From NCBI GenBank assembly GCA_027293245.1, contig JAPUFZ010000078.1, positions 1-9,223 of the forward strand: a stretch of DNA of 9,223 bases, given 5' to 3'. The notes beneath the pieces were generated by a model. The model saw nothing but the letters and a program-made list of their open reading frames with translations. It did not search any database and had not been told where the DNA came from. Position 1 is the first letter of the stretch; the number at the start of each line of letters is the position of its first letter. Position numbers and translations under genes: made by a program. The DNA comes from Gammaproteobacteria bacterium (GTDB lineage: Bacteria; Pseudomonadota; Gammaproteobacteria; GCA-001735895). This document shows, piece by piece, positions 5,112-9,223 of the stretch.

Positions 5112-7286
5112 ATGACAAAACCAAAAATTCTCACCCCGGCCCCCGGTAGCAGAATCGTCAGAGATGGAGCCGAAGTCATTTTGTTCGCGCAACCGCCCGA
5201 GGTACTGAAAGGCTTGTTGCGAGAAGGTATCTCCAGTTTTGATACCCTGGTGCTTACCGATGTGCGCGAAAAAGACGGCTCATTACTGAACCATCTTGAG
5301 TTCCCGTTCTACTTCTTTCTATTTATAGCCAAGGGCCTGGCCGAAAACCGCAAAATTAACCTGGTTGGCAATCCTGAAAGTATCAGCCAGGCGTTACGAT
5401 TGTTGCGCTTTACACTAATGGGTCCCACTCGAAAAGAGCTCGATTTATGGCAAACAAACGATGAATTAAAACAGGAATGGCTTGCCGTATCTGAGTACCT
5501 GGCGCTCAAGGACGATGCTAATAAAGTCATTCCGATTGAAGATTTTTTTAACCCGATTCCATTTAAGGACAAACTCGCGGTAGCTGGTGGCTTTTCGATC
5601 GAACATAGAGGCATAGACAAGTACCTGGTTCGTGGTCAGGGTGGCGACGTCGAGGTTGACCTCAACGCGGACCAGCGGATCCAGCCCCCGTACCCGGTGC
5701 CCATGGACTACATACCTGGTGGCCTCACCAAGATGGGCATCGAAGTACTCGGCGGCGCTTCTGGATTTACCATGGATGAGCCCTGTACCGGGCTTGCTAT
5801 GTGCTTCAACGGCGACTATATGTTGATCGATTCTATTCCGTTTCTGGATGCTCACCTGTATGCACGCGGGATTTCTAAAAATCAGATCTCGTGCCTGTTT
5901 CTAACTCATTTACATGACGATCATTGTTCCATGTTTCCGCTCATGGAAATGCCACACCGGGTGGAAGTGATTACCACCGCCGAAATCTACGCGATGGCTA
6001 TCGAAAAGCTCAGCTGTAATCTTGGGTGGTCGGTATCGGCGGTCGAAGAGCATTTCTGTCTCATCAAAGTCGAGCCGGGAGAAACCATTAACTACTACGG
6101 GCTCAACATTAAAATCCACAATACCGTACATAGCATCCCGACCATTGGCGCGACATTTTCAGCGGTACACCAGGGCCAGTTTCGCGATGTCTGTATCATT
6201 GGCGATAACCATACTATGACCATGGTGCGAGAGATGGAAAAAGCAGGCATAGTGCGGCCGTCGACCCTCTCCGGATTAGACTATTTATACACTCACGATT
6301 TTCATTTGTTGATCGCCGACGGCGGTGCCGGCGCGATACACGGTGACCCGGCTGATTCACTCGAATCCGGTGCGGCACGAGTGGTATTCGTGCACGTCGA
6401 CAAGCTTCCCGAAGAACTAAATACAACCTTCTCACTCGCGAGTTCGGGCAAGCGTTATACCTTATTGGAGGGTGATAGTAGTATTTATACTTCACAGATT
6501 AATCATTACCTGACGGTGTGGCTGGGCGAACCATTTCCCAACCGCTGGATGCGAAATCTGCTCGCTGAGCAGGAAATCTACCGCTATAACACCGAAGACG
6601 TCATCATCACGCAAAATTCCAGCACCCATGGTGCCGTCTATCTGCTACTCAGCGGCTACTGTAACGTCGTCCACTATGACGGTGAGAAACGCCATTCGAT
6701 CGCCACTTTACAAGCCGGGGACGTGATCGGAGAAATGGCGATATTAACCGGCTCCGGTATCAGAAATGCCAGTGTTGTTGCACGCACCCCGGTAACCGTC
6801 TGTGTGTTCGGCGAAGAAACCTTCCATAATTTTATTAAGCACAGTGGCCTGCAGGAGAAACTGGAAAGCCGCTGGTTACTTCGTCCGGTGGTCAAACTCA
6901 TACCCCAGTATTCAATGCTGTCGTCCACGATCACCGAAAAAATATCATCTGCCGCCAGCTGGCAGGTAATCGAAAGCGGTGAAAAAATGTTACTGGATGA
7001 TTCCCATCTTTACATATTCGTGGAAGGCGATGGTTCGATCATCGATGCCGACGGCACCGGGGTAAAGGCAGTGATTGGCGCTGAATTTGGCTGGCAACCT
7101 TACGCCGAAAACAACCCGGTAGAGTTAAGTGCTACAACCAGTTGCGGCTTGATAAAACTGGAAGCTGAAACCTATATGAGATTACTCAAATCCGTCCCGC
7201 AACTCAATTACCAGACTCGTAAACGGCTGGCAGCTGAAAACCGGGAAGGGGTAGACTGGTTACTCGGAGAAGTTTCGATCTACTAG
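5112..7286 (+). CDS. Metallo-beta-lactamase-fold hydrolase with C-terminal cyclic-nucleotide-binding domains
   Basis: 724 residues, apparently cytoplasmic. Seen, in order: residues 18-105, a segment resembling the first half of a metallo-beta-lactamase fold but without metal ligands; 106-195, unassigned; about 200-470, a metallo-beta-lactamase domain with HLHDDH at 266-271 (HxHxDH) and plausible further ligands H340, D365 and H410 or H428; 476-580, a cyclic-nucleotide-binding domain with G540-E541 and R551-N552-A553 in the phosphate-binding cassette; about 592-700, a second, degenerate copy without the cassette Glu and Arg. Known: HxHxDH hydrolases bind two metals and cleave diverse esters and phosphodiesters; class II cyclic nucleotide phosphodiesterases share this fold. 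Inferred: a cyclic-nucleotide-regulated hydrolase, perhaps a phosphodiesterase that senses its own substrate. Start: ATG at 5112 is the only start after an in-frame TGA at 5085. There is no strong ribosome binding site. It stands alone between two operons. Confidence 0.85.
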   Translation: MTKPKILTPAPGSRIVRDGAEVILFAQPPEVLKGLLREGISSFDTLVLTDVREKDGSLLNHLEFPFYFFLFIAKGLAENRKINLVGNPESISQALRLLRFTLMGPTRKELDLWQTNDELKQEWLAVSEYLALKDDANKVIPIEDFFNPIPFKDKLAVAGGFSIEHRGIDKYLVRGQGGDVEVDLNADQRIQPPYPVPMDYIPGGLTKMGIEVLGGASGFTMDEPCTGLAMCFNGDYMLIDSIPFLDAHLYARGISKNQISCLFLTHLHDDHCSMFPLMEMPHRVEVITTAEIYAMAIEKLSCNLGWSVSAVEEHFCLIKVEPGETINYYGLNIKIHNTVHSIPTIGATFSAVHQGQFRDVCIIGDNHTMTMVREMEKAGIVRPSTLSGLDYLYTHDFHLLIADGGAGAIHGDPADSLESGAARVVFVHVDKLPEELNTTFSLASSGKRYTLLEGDSSIYTSQINHYLTVWLGEPFPNRWMRNLLAEQEIYRYNTEDVIITQNSSTHGAVYLLLSGYCNVVHYDGEKRHSIATLQAGDVIGEMAILTGSGIRNASVVARTPVTVCVFGEETFHNFIKHSGLQEKLESRWLLRPVVKLIPQYSMLSSTITEKISSAASWQVIESGEKMLLDDSHLYIFVEGDGSIIDADGTGVKAVIGAEFGWQPYAENNPVELSATTSCGLIKLEAETYMRLLKSVPQLNYQTRKRLAAENREGVDWLLGEVSIY

Positions 7287-7351
7287 CCGATCCAGGCGGA
7301 TAGCTTTTTCCGTTTTCTGGCTTTACCCTGCAGGCCCTTTTTCCAACATCC

Positions 7352-7380
7352 TTGACAATTGATCTGGCGGCGCGTAGTTT
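7352..7380 (+). promoter_or_regulatory. Likely sigma-70 promoter of the dpp operon
   Basis: A perfect TTGACA (7352-7357) is followed after exactly 17 bases by TAGTTT (7375-7380, 3 of 6 to TATAAT). Transcription would begin near 7387, giving a leader of about 80 bases. A second possibility is TTGAAT (7400-7405) with the AT-rich block ATTATA or TATAAA at 7423-7430. The weak -10 box suggests help from an activator. Confidence 0.45.
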
Positions 7381-7383
7381 TCG

Positions 7384-7405
7384 ATGCAACGCATTGGCGT
7401 TGAAT
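7384..7405 (+). promoter_or_regulatory. Inverted repeat at the expected dpp transcription start
   Basis: CAACGC (7387-7392), the loop ATTG, and GCGTTG (7397-7402) form a perfect 6-bp inverted repeat that extends to 9-bp arms with one mismatch. It overlaps the expected transcription start of dppA. It may be an operator, or a stem-loop at the 5' end of the mRNA. Two copies of AATAATC follow at 7403-7409 and 7414-7420, spaced 11 bp start to start, about one helical turn. Confidence 0.35.
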
Positions 7406-7465
7406 AATCAAACAATAATCCAATTATAAAATAGTTGCAATTACCGAAGGTAGGGAGAAATTAAA

Positions 7466-9055
7466 ATGAAAAAAACTATGCTCAACGCGGCCCTGACGAT
7501 ATCGCTGGCCGTGGCTAGTACGGCCTCTTTAGGGGCAGAGAAAACACTCGTATTTTGTTCCGAAGGTAGCCCCGGAGGATTTAATCCGAGTCTGCATTCT
7601 GCCGGCACTGACTTTGATGCATCCGCACAACCAATCTACAATCGCTTAGTGGAGTTTGAACCCGGCACTACAAATGTTGTTCCCGGTTTAGCCGAGTCCT
7701 GGTCAGTATCAGACGATGGAACAGTCTATACTTTCAAACTGCGTAAAGGCGTAAAGTGGCATTCCAACAAGCACTTCACACCCACACGCGATTTCAATGC
7801 CGACGATATTTTGTATAGTTTCAACCGGCAGTGGAAAACAGACCACCCGTATCATAATGTTTCCGGCGGAAAGTACCTGTACTTCGGCTGGATGGATATG
7901 GGCCCAGCGCTTAAATCTATCGACAAGGTTGACGACTACACGATCAAGATCGCTTTGAACGGACCCGACGCGCCATTCGTCTCTAACCTGGCGATGGATT
8001 TCGCCTCCATTCTTTCCGCTGAATACGCCGATAAAATGGCGGCTGCCGGCACCAAGGAAACCGTGGACAATTCGCCCATTGGTACAGGACCTTTCGAGTT
8101 TGTTTCTTACAAGAAGGACTCTGTAATCCGCTACAAGGCTTTCACGGATTACTGGGAAGGCAAACCAAAAATTGATAAGCTGATTTACGCGATCACCACC
8201 GACGCGACCGTCCGTTATCAAAAGCTGAAGGCTGGCGAATGCCACATTATGCCTTATCCAAACGCAGCCGATCTGGCTGCGATGGAAAAGGACCCTAATA
8301 TCAACCTGCTAAGTCAGGAAGGTCTGAATGTCGGTTACCTGGTTTTTAATACTTCAAAACCGCCTTTTAACAGCAAGATTGTGCGTCAGGCTTTGAGCAT
8401 GGCAATCGACAAGCAGGCTATTCTTGACATTGTATTCAAGGGCTCCGGCTCTGCCGCCAAAAACCCGATTCCGCCGACTATGTGGTCTTATAACGACAAT
8501 ATTGTCGACTACCGGTATGACCCTGAAATAGCCAGAAGGCTGCTTGCCAGTGAAGGCATAACGGACCTGAAAACTGATATCTGGGCTATGCCGGTGCAAC
8601 GTCCATATAACCCGAATGCACGTCGGATGGCCGAGCTTATTCAGGCTGACTGGGCCAAGATTGGGGTAACTGCTGAAATCAAGACTTATGAGTGGGGTGA
8701 ATACCGCGAGCGAATTCGCGCCGGTGAGCATGAGTCCGCCCTGCTGGGCTGGACCGGTGACAATGGTGACCCGGATAACTTCATGTTCGTACTGCTGGGT
8801 TGTGCCGCGGCTAAATCAAATGTGGCTCGCTGGTGCAACGAGGAATTTGATGGCCTTCTTCGTGCTGCCAAGAAAACCTCTAACCAGGCTGAGCGTACGG
8901 TACTATACGAAAAAGCCCAGGTGATTTTCAAAGAAGAAGCTCCATGGTTTACGATTGCACATTCCGTACAGTTCCGACCAGTTCGCAAAGAGGTAATGAA
9001 CTTCAAAATTCATCCTCTCGGCAGCCACATTTTCAAATATGTGGATCTGAAGTAA
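7466..9055 (+). CDS. dppA: Dipeptide ABC transporter, periplasmic substrate-binding protein
   Basis: Captures dipeptides in the periplasm and hands them to the DppBCDF permease; in Escherichia coli DppA also serves in haem uptake and chemotaxis. Seen: 529 residues, close to the 535 of E. coli DppA; a signal peptide with two lysines, a hydrophobic core and a likely SPase I site after A24 (SLGA-EKT); no lipobox. The mature protein follows E. coli DppA closely throughout, for example CSEGSPGGFNP (31-41), NPIPPTMW (333-340), MPVQRPYNPNARRM (375-388) and GWTGDNGDPDNF (428-439). The last two hold the arginine and aspartate that bind the peptide's carboxyl and amino ends in DppA. Four cysteines (C31, C259, C446, C457) match the two disulphide pairs of E. 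coli DppA in spacing. Start: ATG at 7466 with AGGGAG eight bases upstream. A terminator follows before dppB, so DppA is probably made in excess of the permease. Confidence 0.95.
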   Translation: MKKTMLNAALTISLAVASTASLGAEKTLVFCSEGSPGGFNPSLHSAGTDFDASAQPIYNRLVEFEPGTTNVVPGLAESWSVSDDGTVYTFKLRKGVKWHSNKHFTPTRDFNADDILYSFNRQWKTDHPYHNVSGGKYLYFGWMDMGPALKSIDKVDDYTIKIALNGPDAPFVSNLAMDFASILSAEYADKMAAAGTKETVDNSPIGTGPFEFVSYKKDSVIRYKAFTDYWEGKPKIDKLIYAITTDATVRYQKLKAGECHIMPYPNAADLAAMEKDPNINLLSQEGLNVGYLVFNTSKPPFNSKIVRQALSMAIDKQAILDIVFKGSGSAAKNPIPPTMWSYNDNIVDYRYDPEIARRLLASEGITDLKTDIWAMPVQRPYNPNARRMAELIQADWAKIGVTAEIKTYEWGEYRERIRAGEHESALLGWTGDNGDPDNFMFVLLGCAAAKSNVARWCNEEFDGLLRAAKKTSNQAERTVLYEKAQVIFKEEAPWFTIAHSVQFRPVRKEVMNFKIHPLGSHIFKYVDLK

Positions 9056-9082
9056 GTAACTGAATTACAGTAATCGACTTTG

Positions 9083-9117
9083 AATGGCGTGATGGTAAAA
9101 CCTCACGCCATTTTTTT
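9083..9117 (+). terminator. Intrinsic terminator or attenuator between dppA and dppB
   Basis: AATGGCGTGA (9083-9092) and TCACGCCATT (9103-9112) form a perfect 10-bp stem around a 10-base loop, followed by an uninterrupted T-run (9111-9117). It starts 28 bases after the dppA stop and ends 18 bases before the dppB ATG. Such partial terminators are common after binding-protein genes of ABC transporters; they protect and enrich the first cistron while letting some transcription reach the permease genes. Confidence 0.88.
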
Positions 9118-9134
9118 ATAAGCGACAACAAATT

Positions 9135-9223
9135 ATGTTTTCCTTCGTAATCAATCGCATCGCGCTACTCGTTCCGATATTTTTCGGGGTGACATTAGTT
9201 TCCTTCGGCTTCATTAGAATGCT
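9135..9223 (+). CDS. dppB: Dipeptide ABC transporter permease, N-terminal fragment
   Basis: Only the first 29 codons are inside the window. Seen: an ATG at 9135 followed by a short amphipathic start containing NRIALLVPIFFGVTLVSF (residues 7-24) and the beginning of the first transmembrane helix. This matches the opening of DppB/OppB permeases, in which a conserved R-L stretch leads into a helix of the form P-x-x-x-G-V-T-L-x-x-F. DppB pairs with DppC to form the membrane channel. It lies 79 bases after the dppA stop, beyond the terminator. No good Shine-Dalgarno sequence is visible (the preceding bases are ACAACAAATT), which fits lower expression than dppA. The rest of the operon (dppC, dppD, dppF) is expected to the right but is not seen. 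Confidence 0.85.
   Translation, partial: MFSFVINRIALLVPIFFGVTLVSFGFIRM

Noticed and set aside
7287..7351. Terminator after the metallo-hydrolase/cNMP gene
   Set aside because: There are T-rich runs at 7303-7307 and 7338-7342 and an 8-bp CCTGCAGG palindrome at 7327-7334, but no stem-loop with a proper loop before a T-run.
7709..8245. Open frame of 178 codons on the minus strand
   Set aside because: It is antisense to dppA, which matches its family throughout.
1..9223. CRISPR array, tRNA or rRNA genes, insertion sequences, prophage
   Set aside because: No regularly spaced repeats, tRNA-like cloverleaf, transposase or integrase sequence was seen, and the genes are typical chromosomal housekeeping and transport types.

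Overview
The window looks like an ordinary chromosomal stretch of a proteobacterium, most likely a gammaproteobacterium. The reasons are a DppA very close to the enterobacterial protein (ligand-site residues and all four cysteines kept), a DUF1285 protein, roughly even base composition and compact operons. The species cannot be named from the sequence. There are no phage, transposon, CRISPR or RNA-gene signals.

Layout. (1) Positions 1-2409, minus strand: a two-gene operon for a soluble NAD-dependent molybdenum/tungsten formate dehydrogenase of the two-subunit type, resembling Fdh1 of Methylorubrum extorquens. The beta gene (a NuoE-NuoF fusion) comes first and overlaps the alpha gene by one base; alpha runs off the left edge. 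(2) Positions 2410-2757: a divergent intergenic region with a plausible fdh promoter and two mutually exclusive stem-loops in the fdh leader. (3) Positions 2758-5000, plus strand: a tight three-gene operon (DUF1285 protein, class IV PLP aminotransferase, small sulfotransferase-like protein) with a 0-bp junction and then a 4-bp overlap. It ends in a 46-bp near-perfect palindrome centred on the last stop codon. (4) Positions 5112-7286, plus strand: a large multidomain protein with a metallo-beta-lactamase fold and a cyclic-nucleotide-binding domain, each with what looks like a degenerate second copy. (5) Positions 7466-9223, plus strand: a dipeptide ABC transporter. dppA comes first, with a signal peptide and a strong ribosome binding site, then a clear intrinsic terminator, then the start of the permease dppB.

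How they may fit together: formate dehydrogenase would supply NADH from formate, and Dpp imports dipeptides. The aminotransferase/sulfotransferase pair probably shares an unidentified pathway. The metallo-hydrolase/cNMP protein looks like a cyclic-nucleotide-controlled hydrolase, possibly a cyclic nucleotide phosphodiesterase.

Most worth following up: the 724-residue protein with paired intact and degenerate domains; the aminotransferase in which threonine replaces the family's PLP-contacting glutamate; the 46-bp palindrome; and the overlapping alternative hairpins in the fdh leader.
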